Of a stretch of 64,000 nt of DNA, positions 44,301 through 57,100 are shown one piece after another. Positions within the stretch are counted from its first letter, which is position 1, and the number at the start of each line of letters is the position of its first letter. A program made the position numbers and the translations under genes. The notes under the pieces are model-generated. The model made no database searches, was not told where the DNA came from, and saw nothing but the letters and a program-made list of their open reading frames with translations. Source of the stretch: Aplectana chamaeleonis (Eukaryota > Nematoda > Chromadorea > Rhabditida > Cosmocercidae); NCBI GenBank assembly GCA_029168955.1, contig JAPDOI010001726.1:30001-94000 (forward strand), written 5' to 3'.

Positions 44301-44749
44301 AAGAGTGACCCGAGGCTAATTTGGTGCCGCCCGAATATGATCTATCGGTTTGCCCTGTATTCGCCGCTTGGGTCGTCCTCTACGAATGCCTGAGTACTAC
44401 ACCGATCACCATCTGCATGGTGTGATACCAATAGCTGTGATGTCGAGAAATCACTATGCTGTAGATAAGTTTGCTAGCATCGAGGATTCACAGAGAATCT
44501 GATCGTGTTTCCGTGAATTCCGGATTAGTGCGTTTTCATAGCTTTTGATTGATAAAAGAGAACCCTAGAGACAATTTTGAGGTTGTTTAAGACAATTGCT
44601 CTGGATTCGGCTTGACACTGTCTTCGCTGATCGTTTTGGCTAAGCGGTGCAGAAACTTTCCCTAGTGTTGTTTTGAGGAGCTGTGGTTCAGTTATCAAGT
44701 TCCGATAGCTTACATTAGTTAAGTAAGAGGCAATTCAGTCAGTGTCTCA

Positions 44750-44891
44750 TCTTCAGAATTTTCCTGTGGAGATTCTCCGGAATGGGAGATTGACACGCTA
44801 GCTCGTTGGCATTCCGCCTCAGGCAGTAATACTGGAAATAGCGACAAGCCAACCCTAGATCGGGGTTCAGCATCCCAAGGAACCTCCAGTA
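44750..44891 (+). CDS. possible isolated exon, Ser/Thr-rich
   Basis: Between a CAATTCAG acceptor and a GTAAGT donor one frame reads SEFSCGDSPEWEIDTLARWH and continues Ser-Gly-Asn-rich to SQGTSS. The composition is protein-like, but there is no domain, no partner exon and no second copy in the window. It may belong to a retroelement or a gene outside view. Confidence 0.2.
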
Positions 44892-45385
44892 AGTAGTTTC
44901 AAGAAAATTCTTGATTTTTTTACTACTCTAAGACTTCCCCTTGAACATCCTTCTCTGCTCGGTTTGCGAGGTTATGAGAATACCTTTTTTTGTCATTACT
45001 TAGGTATTTAGAGATATTTGAGGACGGATTATCTATGCTATGTCACAGATTTACAACAACAAAACACGATTTTGTAAAACTTGGCGGGAAGAAGAAGGCC
45101 ATCCCCAATAAGAACCTTATAGGCTGCGGTACACTGTGTAAACTATCCTTTTTATTCAGCGAGCATTTACTATTAATCAATATAGCTTGCAGAGATACAC
45201 CGATAACAGGAGTTTTACCCTAATAGTTATGTCGGGTATGATATACCGGAAATTCTACCCCAGTATTCCGGGTAAGCAACTTTGGGAATACCGATTGTCA
45301 AATTTTGAGATAACTACAATTACCCGGGCGGTTTTCGTTCGTGATTGAGGACCCTAGCAGCACTCGAGCCACATATTATATCAAA
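44892..45385. other. intergenic sequence
   Basis: I see nothing here beyond a 77-codon frame without motifs and scattered short TACCGGAA / TTCCGGGTA segments near 45250. Confidence 0.3.
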
Positions 45386-45841
45386 AGTAGTACACGCTCA
45401 GACATGAATCTTGTGATTTTTCTTTGATTGTGTAGTAGACCCGTCCTGTATAACACGTGCCAAATGCGAGATCTCAACTCCTCCAAATAGGCGAGATATA
45501 AGCGACCACCATAGGCCCGACCCCTGCCAGATTTTCGAACTCGATAGCGGCTCGATGGATGGATGAATTCCAACAAGTCGTCGTTCTTCATCCACTGCCG
45601 GGTTTTCTCCTTATCCTGGCTCGCTCTCGCGCAACGATTGCGGATGAAGGGAAACACAGGCCTGAGACAACTCGTTCACCAGTTTTCCACCCTCAAAACA
45701 TAGGCATTTTTGAGGAGCCATAACTCTGTTTATGGGGAGTTTTGAACGATTCAAGAGACAACACTGTGATCAGCGTGTGACTCTAACCAAGATCGTCATG
45801 AAAGCTAAAAAATATTTTTTCTTGGTGTCCTGTGCCTTTAA
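45386..45841 (+). mobile_element. family B element, left end worn
   Basis: The right end GGTGTCCTGTGCCTTTAA is clear. The left end reads AGTAGTACACGCTCAGACAT without an intact TTAAAGGCA. The interior matches the next copy at 45918. Confidence 0.75.
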
Positions 45842-45917
45842 ACGTTTCTGTTTTGGGGACAATCAAGGTAATTTGCGGAAGCTGAATGTTATTAAGTCCT
45901 CAATGCTAGGCGTCTCT

Positions 45918-46404
45918 TTAAAGGCGCAGTACACCCTCAGATATGAATTTTGAGATTTTCGTGTGATTGTGTAGAAGACCCCTCCTATATAACACGTGTC
46001 AAATGCGAGATCTCAGTGCCTCCAAATAGGCGAGATATAAGCGACCATCACGGGCCCGACCCCCTCCAGACACCACCACAGGCCCGGCCCCCTTCCTGAT
46101 TTTTGACCTCGATATCGGCTAGATGGATGGATGATCTCTAACCAAGCCGTCGTTCCTTACTCCCTTTCCGATCTATCTCCTCATACTGTTTTGCTCTCAT
46201 GCCGCGACTGCGAATCAAGAGAAATACAGGCCTGAGACAACTCGTCCACCAAATTTTTGCTCTCAATATGCAGACATTTTCAAGAAGCCATATTTCCAGA
46301 GTAGGGGTTCTTGGACGATTTCAGAAATACCATTGTGATCATGACCCTCTCAAAGCTAAGGATAAAACCTGAAAAATAATTTTCTGGGTGTCCTGTGCCT
46401 TCAA
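45918..46404 (+). mobile_element. family B element
   Basis: It starts TTAAAGGCGCAGTACACCCT and ends GGGTGTCCTGTGCCTTCAA, 487 bp. The interior has AACACGTGTCAAATGCGAGA, GACAACTCGTCCACCAAA and related blocks. It abuts the family C element at 46401. Confidence 0.85.
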
Positions 46405-46715
46405 AGACTGCATACACGCTTGTAAACGTGGTCGAGATATGTAAGAAAATAGAAAGGTATGTCTCAGAACACAACGCCTATGCATTTTGAAGCGTCAAAG
46501 ACGCCCCCACAATGCCTTAGACGAGTAAGAAGTTGGCCCCGCCCTGTATCTGCCCGCCTCCTGTATTTGCTGTTCTCCTCCAATACAGGGATGCTGAGCC
46601 ATTTCTACCGTTGGCGGCGTTCGGGGGTTGTTTACTAGGTACAACAAATAACCCACATACATCGACGACGGTGGAGATGGCCCAGCATTCCTGTTTTGGA
46701 GGAGAACAGGGCCCG

Positions 46716-47857
46716 TAGTAAACGCCAGTCAGCCGGGTGCCAGTGGTCGGCGGCACCCGGCTGGTTCCTGTGCTGGTCTCTATCAGCCGATAGTGCTGCG
46801 TCGGACGATCAATGACAAGACGGCTGTCCGCCTAGAGAGCTAATTGAGCAGTTGAGAGTTGTAGAGACTTGAATGTGAGTACCGTGGCCTATTGGTGAAA
46901 ATGCGGGGTGCTGCGAAGCATCGAGGGTTCAATTCCCATGAAGGTCGTAGTTTCTGCAGAAAATCCTACATAGCCGTACTTGACAAATAACGTATGGAAT
47001 GTCGAAGTGGAGGGAGAATGCTGGCTTTAACTTTCCGACCGTGGTTCGGCTCACTAGTCAGGTGATACAAAGCACTCCGCAGTGAGTGGTGAATATGAAA
47101 GAAGGAAATAGATTTCGCTGTTTCGTTGAGGGCGCTCGATCCAGCGCAGCAACAAGCAATCCTGGGTATCTTTTCACATCCAAAACACAACATTTAGCAA
47201 ACTTCCTGTAAAATATAAGAGGTCCTATAAAAATTGCTCTCGGGAGAACAGACAGCTGTAGCAGAACATCTTAGAAAGTGATTGATTATTTAACCCTACC
47301 TGAATTGCAACCAGTAGTAGCTGGCCAGATCGAAGGCAAAGTCAGCGAGCCGGGAAATAATAAACCTGAAACAGAACCATAAAAACTCGAAAACAGCGCT
47401 TTAAAGTGAAATAACAGAGGGAAGAACAATCAGACTAAGGAATAATGCAGGTGATAAGAGGAGAAAACGCACTGAAAAGAAGCAAATAAGAAACTACTAA
47501 GAGAAAAGATTAACAAGAAAATTATATCGACAAAACAGCCGTGTGACACCGGCGAGGGGCGAGCGTAATTGCATTACGCAATTACAAAGGCAACCATTAC
47601 GCAAGTTTGCGGACACCTCAGCTGTCAGCCTGAACCGTAAGCTACTATTTGTAACTTACAGGGCTGGGCTGATCAGACTCCTATTTCTGTGTGCTATTTC
47701 GCACTACTCTCGCAATCAGTCTGATTCAAAGAAGCTGATAGCCTCGTGTGCTATCTTTCAACGTGTGCGCCTGCACGTTGTGGTTATGCACCCAGCTATC
47801 AGCACAGAAATCAGCCTGATTAACCTATGCTGAAGCGGGTTTACTACGGGCCCAGTA
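46716..47857. mobile_element. element nested in the family C foldback
   Basis: It is bounded by GGGCCCGTAGTAAAC on the left and the inverted GTTTACTACGGGCCC on the right. The interior includes the inverted pair GCCGGGTGCC / GGCACCCGGC, tRNA-like boxes at 46.9 kb, and ATCAG-rich sequence near 47.7-47.8 kb. There is no transposase frame. Confidence 0.55.
46878..46950 (+). other. tRNA-like sequence with A and B boxes
   Basis: TGGCCTATTGG (46885-46895) resembles an A box, and GGTTCAATTCC (46926-46936) is a good B box 31 bp later, the spacing of a tRNA gene. The acceptor stem does not pair well. A tRNA-derived short element inside the nested insertion is the likelier reading. Confidence 0.4.
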
Positions 47858-48025
47858 CTGACAGGGGCGAGCAGATACAGGGCCGGGCCAACTTCTTACT
47901 CGTGTAGCGGCATTGTGGGTCGTTTTTGAAACTTCAAAATGCGTCAGCGTTGTGTTCTGAGCTATGTACATATTCTATTACCGTAATCATCTCAATCACG
48001 TTTACGAGTGTGTATGCTGTCTTCA

Positions 48026-48099
48026 ATTTACTCCACCTTTGCAGCAGTACTTTCAAAATATCATTTACTCCACCTTTGCAGCAGTACTTTCAAAATATC
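48026..48099 (+). repeat. perfect 37-bp tandem duplication
   Basis: The unit starting ATTTACTCCACCTTTGCAGC occurs twice in a row with a 37-bp period. It lies at the right edge of the family C foldback. Confidence 0.95.
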
Positions 48100-48423
48100 A
48101 AACACAAAATACAACTTCTGATATTAGTTTTGAATTAATGCAATAATCATGAGTCCCTGCTAGCTTTCCATACATGTAATTAGAAAACGACTCTCGATCC
48201 TACGATTTCACGACGGGCTGCACAAATACTTTCTCTTCGGTAGAGTGGGATATTCATGCCAGACCCGTTTATAAACGCGTCCAACAGTCCAATTTCATCA
48301 ATGTTCCCTCTTTCTTGGAGAGTCGCTCAGGTCAGCGAACCTATGCTAAAGTCCCACGTCTCCTTCCAGCTCTCTCATTTTTTTTATATTCTCGTACTCT
48401 CCCTTTTCTTCACGATTGCGGAG

Positions 48424-48560
48424 CAGGGCTGTGCGGAACCGCTCCGTATCAGATTCCGTTTCCGTATTTCCGGTGCTTTTTGGGCTGTTCCGTTCCGCCT
48501 CCGTTCCCAAGTTTTTGGGCCCGGAAACGGAACGAAGTATTGTCACTAGATATATGGTAG
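48424..48560 (+). repeat. GGAAAC-rich repeat, copy 3
   Basis: It starts CAGGGCTGTGCGGAACC and carries GATTCCGTTTCCGTATTTCC and GGCCCGGAAACGGAAC. The first half reads CCGTTTCC and the second half GGAAACGG, so it is inverted about its centre. Confidence 0.7.
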
Positions 48561-49374
48561 TGGGTCTAGGCAAGGATTTTCGAGCGTGTCATGAGACGCC
48601 GAATTGTACATCCGGCTTCTCGTGTTCTAGCGAATTTCCTGAGCTTGGCTGAGAGTTTTGGGTACTGAAATTTCTACCCGCAAAAAATACTACCACCTCT
48701 TCATTCCAATAACTCGTTTGTTTACCGCCACAACAGCCATGAAAACCGAGTTAAATTTTTTTCTTTATACAGCCTGTCTTTCAGAAAGGAGACTTTGCGG
48801 AGACAGGTGGTCGCGAGCAGTGGCGCAGCTCGTTTGTGGCAGATCACAAGAGATTTTCCCTATTCTCGCCTAAGAGTCTTCTGATATTTTTTCTACAAAT
48901 TCAATCATTGGTATTGCTATTCACTTCAATAGGCTATTAAAATTAAAAAAAGGCGTCGCTTAGAATCGGAAAATTGACTTCTTATCAGCCTTGACAACGC
49001 AGCGCAGGCGCCCGCGTTCCTCTACATCTGGATCCACTTGGACTACTTTCTGGGGGAAAGGCTGTTGACCAGGGGTGTACGGCAACGGAAAATAAAATTT
49101 CAGCAAACGGTAAATCCGCAAAACGACTGACAAACTGCAATCGTCAAACGGCATTTACCGCACACTCCTTCCGTACACCGTTTCGGGGGGCGGCAACATA
49201 TAATGAGTATTTTTGGAAATTGCCTTTTCAGATTTCCAGAAGCGGGAATCCGAAATCCTGGATTGCCTCGTAGTGAGACTTTATTCGACTAGGTAAATAT
49301 TAGCTCAATCATTGGTTATTGAATGAGAGCTGCAGGCGCAATGAGCAGCAACGAAACGTGAGAATGAGACAACC

Positions 49375-49480
49375 CAAAATGTTTTGGTCTCTTACGTTTC
49401 CGTTTCCAGCGTTTTTTGGCCATTTTTCCTTCGTTTCCGTTTCTGAAAATCTTTAGAAAGATTTCCGCACAACCCTGTTC
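49375..49480 (-). repeat. GGAAAC-rich repeat, copy 4
   Basis: It contains TACGTTTCCGTTTCCAGCG and ends TTTCCGCACAACCCTG, the inverted end motif with one change. Confidence 0.6.
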
Positions 49481-50940
49481 CGGAGGCACTGATCGCAGCT
49501 AAACACGTTGTCTGCCTGTCCACATACTGAATCCTCAGTTGTCTATAATGCTGTTAAGAAGAAAGAACTTACTCGGCAGCAGCGTTATCGATGTGAAAGC
49601 CTGGAGGCTCGGCTATCAAAAACTACAGGCTGTGCAGCGAATGGGGCGCAGACGAGGGAACCCCGAGAAAGCCGCCAGACCTGCCTTTAAGCAGAATCTC
49701 CTATATCATCGTCTTCCTCTTCTTTTCTTGGGTTTCCGCTACTCAATGAAAGACCCACTTCGACGAGGCAGGTCTTTATCAGAAGTACATAATGATGTTG
49801 AGTAAAAACTGATGAGGGATGCCACGTGACCACACTTGGGAGCTCCATTATCCCATGCCAGTCAACTCCTCCTATCTCAGAAGAAAAGCGGGGCTCCCTA
49901 CCATTTTTTCGGTTTTCTCGGTTTTTTTGGAAAAAGTAGTTTACTACCATTTTTTTGTGAATTCACTCAGTAAATGAGGCCGTTTGCTCAAACATTGTCG
50001 GTGAAAATGGTGGTCGGTGAGAGAGGAAAGACCTGACATATGAATTTTACTGGCGTGTTTGGTAGAGCTTGGTCAAAAACACACCGGCCCTATATCTGAG
50101 GCATTCTTAATTATCCGGTAACCCACATAGGGGCTGCAAGAGCATTTCAACGAAGTCAAGTTTGAATGAACTTGTTTCAGTGGCAAATCAGTGAAAACAG
50201 ACTATATCATATCGAAGGTGCGGTAACCAAGTCCGAGCTCATAGAACTAGAATGTCACCGCTATCACCAAGTGTACTTCTGGATTCATACGAAGGTGTTT
50301 CCCTGGTCAAACTCGAGAGTGAGGGGTGGGAGGCGGGATGTGTCAGCTTAAAAAAGGTTTGCGATACAACGTTCGTTTCATGAAAATCTTGTGTATGGGG
50401 GAGGACACCAGTTCCTGCCCGTTTTTTTTCTCTGACGTTTCATTTATCTTCAGTTTTGTGGTATGCGCTTTAGGAATGAATGCTAGCGATCACTGGGCAA
50501 GTTAGAAACAGATCACCAGCATCACTGACAATTAACGAGGGAAACCGGCAAGCTCAAATTAAGCTGGGGCTCTCGCAAGGCTGCTCGCCTCGCGAGAGGT
50601 AACGAACAAAAGAATGATCTAAGATCCGTTTGTTGCCTTACTTTCGAATATGGCAGGTCACGGCAGCTTAACGGTAACATGTCCACAAGGCTCTCCTTTT
50701 TTGCTTCATAACTTTTTTCACTACTACTCGGGCAGCCAGGTTGGGGCTTTAATGACGACTACCCGGGAGGTTGTCGATCAGAAAAAAATAGCTTTATGAG
50801 TAGTTCTGGTAACCCGTTCCCGTTTTTTAATTGTCAGGAAAGTTCATATCGCTTAAGCTCGGTGAACTCTTCCAACAATTGAGACCCCCCCCCTCAGACT
50901 GCGATTCGTTGGGATTCCCCAGTGCAAGTCAGCAGCAGTA
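49481..50940. other. upstream region of the plus-strand protease gene
   Basis: Only short frames without motifs are present. GCAAGCTCAAATTAAGCTGG and CTCGCGAGAGG mark a GC-richer spot near 50560. No gene is supported. Confidence 0.35.
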
Positions 50941-50956
50941 CCCTACTGTGACCTTT

Positions 50957-51010
50957 GTGTACATTCTTACACACCTGAAACTTGCTTTTCAATGCAGCTC
51001 TCAGCATAAG
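50957..51010 (+). promoter_or_regulatory. conserved upstream block of the plus-strand protease gene
   Basis: It matches the block upstream of the leftward gene (18751-18801), sharing GCTTTTCAATGCAGCT and TTACACAC(A/C)TGAAAC. It lies 84 bp from the ATG, against 95 bp in the paralogue. Confidence 0.5.
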
Positions 51011-51093
51011 GCTACTCCACTGTTCTGAGCGAAGTCGTTACAACCGAACTGACTGGTTATTTCATGAGAATAACTCGAGTATTCCACTTACAG

Positions 51094-51199
51094 ATGCGCA
51101 TTCTATTGTTGTTCGTGTTAGTTTGCTTTGTCCATGCTGGTAAGGTGTCAGTAGCAGAGAATGAAGCGATAAAGCGGGAATGTGGCAGACGCTTTTTGA
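51094..51199 (+). CDS. protease exon 1 with signal peptide
   Basis: It encodes MRILLLFVLVCFVHAG and ends RRFL before GTGAGT in phase 1. The acceptor-like ATTCCACTTACAG directly precedes the ATG, which suits spliced-leader addition. The length equals the paralogous exon (106 nt). Confidence 0.88.
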
Positions 51200-54100
51200 G
51201 TGAGTACAACAGATAGATATATCAGAAGAATAAGGAACGAAATCCAGTCTAAGTTTTTTCGATAACGAAAGCTTTGGACACGTATCGTTTGCCCCTAGCG
51301 CAAGCCACTTGCTATGTTTATATAGCAAATGGTTTGTTTGCAACACACTGTGTTATATGTGAGCTTTGATTAACTCGGTTGGCAAGCTATTTAGCGACAA
51401 CTCAAGCACAACGCTCGAGAAGATCAATAGGAGGAGCGAAGACAAACCGAGGCGAATACCCCTGGATGGTTTCATTGGGCATTATTAAGAGTAAGGCGTT
51501 TGTTTTATATGATAGTTTACCCCACAAACAGTTCCCAGGAACAGTCAGTATCCTTCTTTGCCATAACTGATAGGCGGCAGCAAATGTGATTGGTTAGGAG
51601 AGCGAGAGCGAGCGGATGTGACACGTTGTATGACGATATGGAAGCGCTTTCCTGCATCACTGTAACCCTCGCTCGTGTATCCGCAATTCGTTTGTCTGTC
51701 CATGCTGCCCATTCGCCACTTCAAAGACACGACTCGCATAAACTGGCTTTCTGTAGAAAACAAAGAGACAGAACAGGGCAGAGCGTTAACGTCTAAAGCC
51801 ACATTTACCGTCTCCCGGACGACGCCGTCCGGCACGTTATAAGAGTGCCGCAGTGCAAGGGAAGCTGTGGTGTAAAACCGTCAGTTCCGACTCTTGAATA
51901 CAAAATGTAAGGCGAAGCCAAAACGTCATGACCCGCCATGACTTGCTCCGACGTCGTGTCAATGATTTCACCGCACTGCAACGTCGGTCGGCCGACATCG
52001 CAGTGCCGGCCGCACCGACGCCGCAGTCCTATCTTATAACGTGCCGAACGGCGTCGTCCGGCAGACTGTGAAAGGGGCTTTAAAGGCACAGTGCACCCTC
52101 AGATATGAGTTTTGTGATTTTGATATAATTGTGTAGTAGACCCCCTCCCCCACTAAAACACGTGCCAAGTGCGAGATCTCAATTCCTCCAAACAAGCGAG
52201 ATATAAGCGATCACCACGGACCCGACGCCCTTCATTCACTACAACGGGCCACACCCCCTTCCCGATTTTCAAGCTCAATAGCGGCTATATGGATGGTTGA
52301 ATTTCATTCGTTCCGTCGTTCTTCACTCCCTTGCCGGCCTGTCTCCTCATCCTGGTTCGATCTCGCGCAACGGCTGCGCATGAAGAGAAATACAGGCCTA
52401 AGACAACTCGTCCACGAAATTTTCACCCTTGAAATGTGGGCAATTTTGAGTAGTCATACCTCCGTTTGTAGGGGGTCCTGAGTGATATCAGAGACACCAT
52501 TGTGATCAGCGCGTGATTTCTTCCAAGATAAGCATGGAAACTGAGAAATAATTTCATTTGTGTCCTGTGCCTTTGAAGGCACAGTCCAACCTGAGGAACG
52601 AAATCTGAGATTTTCACATAGTTGTGAAGAAGACCCACCCCATATCACCCCTGCCGAGAGCGAGCTCTCAATTACTGCTGATAAGCGAGATATAGGAGGA
52701 AGACACTCTGAGAAGCCCACATCGATAAGACACTTTGGCACGCCCCTTTAACGATCTTTGAAGCTGAACAGTGGCGAGGTGAGCAGTGATTTCCGATTAG
52801 TGGCCCTGTTCTTTCCTTCATTCTCAGCTTTTCTCATTATTCAGGTCGGCTCGCATACATCCGATGCAAATGGGGAAGGTTACAAGCCTCGGACAACTCG
52901 TCCACAGTGCTTTCGCCACTCCATTTTGGAGGGGTCATTGCTCCCTCCCTTCCAAGAGGGTTTTGTACGATTCGAGAGACATCATTAGAATTGGCGTGGG
53001 ACCGTTCTCAGAAAACAGAAAAACGTATCTGTGGTTGGACCGTGCCTTTAATGAATTAGAGAATCAGGGCGATCTTTTTTTGCGGAAATCATCGTCTACC
53101 CATCTCTAGAAAAGCCAATTGCACTACATTAACCAGCTAGCGCTTGCGCTTAATTTTTTGCAGATTATTTCGTATGGAGGTGGTCGAACAGCTCAGTTTT
53201 GACTCAAATCAACTGTGCACCCTCTGAGATACATTCCGGAAGCAAACACGAAACTCTGCAAAGTCATACCAGGGCGGGCTACTCATAAGGAGAGTGTCTA
53301 GAGCCTTGAACGCATCTGCGAAAATAAACTGTATTGTTAGTCGCACCTACCGTAAAACTGCATAATACACCGTGCTGGTTTGCTACCCCAAGAAGCTGAA
53401 TGCTGAAATCAGTCAGATTTTGTAGCTATTCTTTCTTCCGAAACGCGCAGTATGCTTTCCGAGATGCGGCTCGAATTTTTGCTCTGGCTCTTATCTGAAG
53501 TGCTTAAAGGCAGTGTCCACGATAAAAACCATGTCTGATTTTTTGGTGGAGATCGGCAGCTCCGGGGCCCAGCGCAACCCTAACGTTGAAAAAACTAAGA
53601 AAAATGAGCTCGGAACGGTCCCCTACGGCTCCAAAGTTGGACACCCGTCAGCTCGTCACACCCAGATGCACTTTCCACGCCCACCGACGTGAACAAATGA
53701 ATGCTCGAGATCGTGAGATGAGCGATGATTTATAATCATGGCCCCGTTCTTCCCTTCATTCTCAACTTGTCTCTTTACTCAGGTCAGCTCGCATACATCA
53801 GCTGCAAAAGACGGAAGTTACAAGCCTCGGAAAACTCGTCCACCATGTTTGCTTAGATCAATCTTTGAGGGACCATAACTCCGTTCCCAGAAGGTCTTGT
53901 ACGATTTCAGAGACATCATTGGAATCAGCATGGGGCCGTTTTCAAGATAGGCGGAGAAACAGGAAAACGATTTTCATCGTGAACACTGCCTCTAACACCA
54001 ATTCGGGGTCCGTATATCGATTTTCGACAGCTTACAATAGACTGCGCTGGATATTCGGTAGTTTTGTCAGTCCCAGATTTGGCTCAATATTCCTGTGCGT

Positions 54101-57100
54101 GATATCTAAAGGCAGTGTTCACGATGGAAAAATCTCTATTTTTTTCACAGAAACGTGAGATTTGAAACCTACCGATGAAATCTGTGAAGAGAGAATCACG
54201 AAAACCCATCGGGAAGTGGGTGAAAATCGCGTGGGCCAGTCAACCCATTGGGCCACCCCGCCCCCAAACTAATCCTTTCTGAAGGAGCTTGAACACGTTA
54301 ACAGCCGGTTAGTTGGTTTTCGCACATGTGATTATCGTTGTAGATATTTTTTGTTGGTACCTAACTGATCTGACCTAAACCCCGGACGATTGTTTATGCC
54401 CACCCAATATGAGCCGCAATGAAAGGATCAGATTCTATCGTAAACTCCGCGTTTGTTTTCAAAAAAATTGCTGCAAACACGGAGAGAATATGCTAAAATT
54501 TGTAGCCTTCGAGAAGAGCTTTTCCCATCATCACATGAAAAGACTTCATTCCTTCACATCGGTCAACCCTTACATTCTCAAAAATATGACGCCATACAAG
54601 AGGTCCTGCTAAGGGGGGAAAAAGTGTCTTCTCGTCAAATTCTGCAGTTCTTCCTGACGCTGCTTCACAGTAAGCTCTTGAGCTGTCATAATCTGTAAAA
54701 AGCTGAGCACCCGCAATTTATCGTGGACATTACCTTTAAGGTGGCGAATACGAATTCGATGCTCATTTGTCGATTTCCAGGAAATCAAGATGAGTTTCGC
54801 TCAATGAATGGCAAAGTACTTCCCGTAACCCACAGTGAACCTCAGAAATCCTAGAAGACGACACCAGATGTCTTTATAGCATCCAACATAACCCTAATGG
54901 TTTCTGTATCAAATTTAGTCTGATGAACGGACCAGGCGCGGCGATCGTACCTGGTCATGCGACGTTGGCGATATCACCGACTAACGGGATATCGATCGCT
55001 CGCGTCGATCTACCGTCGCAGCTCCACCCATTCGTCGTCAGAGTAAATTGAATGCGAAGATTCTACCTGGTTTCTTAACCTTCTCGAAAAGCTCGAAAAG
55101 GCTCATAAATTCTTGAAATCACCAGCTCGGGACGACACACCACGATTTTACTATAGAGGCCGGGAAATAGTAATGATGTACTTTGTTTTCGCACATGTGA
55201 TTATCGCTGTAGATAGTTTTCTTGTTGGGACCTCTCAGATCTGACACAAACCCCGGACGATTGTGTATGCCCACCCAGTATGAGCCGCAACGGAAGGATC
55301 AGCTTCTATCCGAAACTCCAAATTTATTTTCAAAAAAATTGCTGCGAACACGGAGAGAATATGCTGAAATTCGAGAAGAACTTTTTCCGTCAGTAGCAAA
55401 TGGCAGTTCTGCGCGCTTTTCCGTCGACTGTGGGAATGCTTGTAAAAAAATGCAGCATCGGAGAAAATCCTCGAAGGTGGCGAGGTATGAAATGGCAAGC
55501 ACTTAGAAAATGCCCCAGGCTTCTCACTCATTCGGGATCTTGACATTTTTCTGCGATGTTCCTGGCCGGTGATGAAATCCGACGCCTTGCAAGAAGTCGT
55601 TCTGAACATATGGGAAGTTGCGGAACAAGAATGTACAGCACGCTTCTGTCCAAATTATTAGCAAGCAATGGAGGTTAGAACGCTTCGTGGGCTCAACAAT
55701 CAACCCAAAAAATCACTGTTCCCGTGATCGACTACGAAACTCACCCCGCTTCTTCCATATTTTTGATTTCGCCCTTTTGGTTTCCTGTGAATGTTGCTCT
55801 TATTCGACCATGACGAAAAAAAGTGTTCATAGTGAACAGTTGACATATAAAATTCAGGGCATTGAAGTTTTTTGAAATTACTGTCGGAAATGGCGAAGAT
55901 ACAATGTTCATTTCTCTTTTTTATGCAAGTCTTTCAGCATCCAGCAACAAGAGAGGAATCTGTACCGGTGTTCTGATCTCGCAGAGGCACATCTTGACAG
56001 CACGTCATTGTGTGCTAGAAACAAGACCCAATAACGCTGGTCTTGCCGACAACAAGTGGACGGAACCGTGAGTGATTTTTGGCTTCACCAAAAAAGATGT
56101 GGAATGACAGTAGCAACAACTTGGAGCCATCGTGAACACAGTCAGAGTATTTCGAGTTTTTTTGCTTCGCCCCACATCGAGAGCAATTTTAGAGAGATTA
56201 CTTCAAAGAAAAATAACTGTTAAGTCATAACCTTTCTCCGATCTTGTTAGCTTTTACACTCTATTATTCTATTTCTTCATCAGCATTGCTTCATTATATC
56301 GTGCGACTCTCAGGCTTATTGATGCCGCCGGGAATAAGGTCACTGCTTATCTTGGATCTACGTATGGTGAATCTAAAGGATATAGCGCACTAAGCCATGT
56401 GAGTGAATACATACTTCAATATTCTATTAAGAAGAGAATTTTCAAAAAAAGCGGTTTGGTGCACGAAAGAAACATTCCAGCAAAAAGAGAACTATGGGAA
56501 TGTGTTAACTAGTATGGGAAACCTACAATCTTTTCCTTTGTCAGCGTTCGCCCACTTCAATGAGTGGTCCGATTTTCTAATGCGCTGGAGCCATTTTTCC
56601 CTGTCATGCGCCTGTTCAGGGTTCACGCCGGCAATTTCCAAATCGGTTTGCGGCTTGTCAAGCCACCGCTGCCTCGACTGCTCCTTGGGTTTTTTCAGGC
56701 ACGTCAAGGTTGAGTCAAATCTTGCAAGCGGCATCACTTCCAACGCGCGCCCACCAAAATGCTTATGAATGTTTCTTAAACCACTAAAAACCACTAAAAC
56801 TTAACCTAAAACTTAACTAAAAGAAAACCACCACTTCTATTTATAACTCGTTCCAGATGCTTTCTCGACCATTTTTTTCCCTTTTTTGAAATTGCCATAC
56901 GATAAACAAGAAGAAAGAGATTACTAAAAAGGAACAGGAAAGTACACTTACCGAAAGACATTTGGGTTTCTTAAAACAAGTAACTGCAGTTGCGTTTCTT
57001 TACAAACGCCCTAATAATAATAATAAATGCAACTAGCGAGACCTAGTGAAGTTTTCGCTCGAGAAAACTTTTGCGTGCCCTGACTTCCTGAGACAGATTA

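Larger units (their letters stand above)
46401..48027. mobile_element. family C foldback carrying a 1.1-kb insertion
   Basis: The left arm starts CAAAGACTGCATACACGCTT, and the right arm ends ACGAGTGTGTATGCTGTCTT. The arms repeat the AACGCCTACGC, CACAATGCC and GGCCCCGCCC-type blocks of the copy at 24610-25085. Between them lies about 1.1 kb (46716-47868) absent from that copy. Confidence 0.7.
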
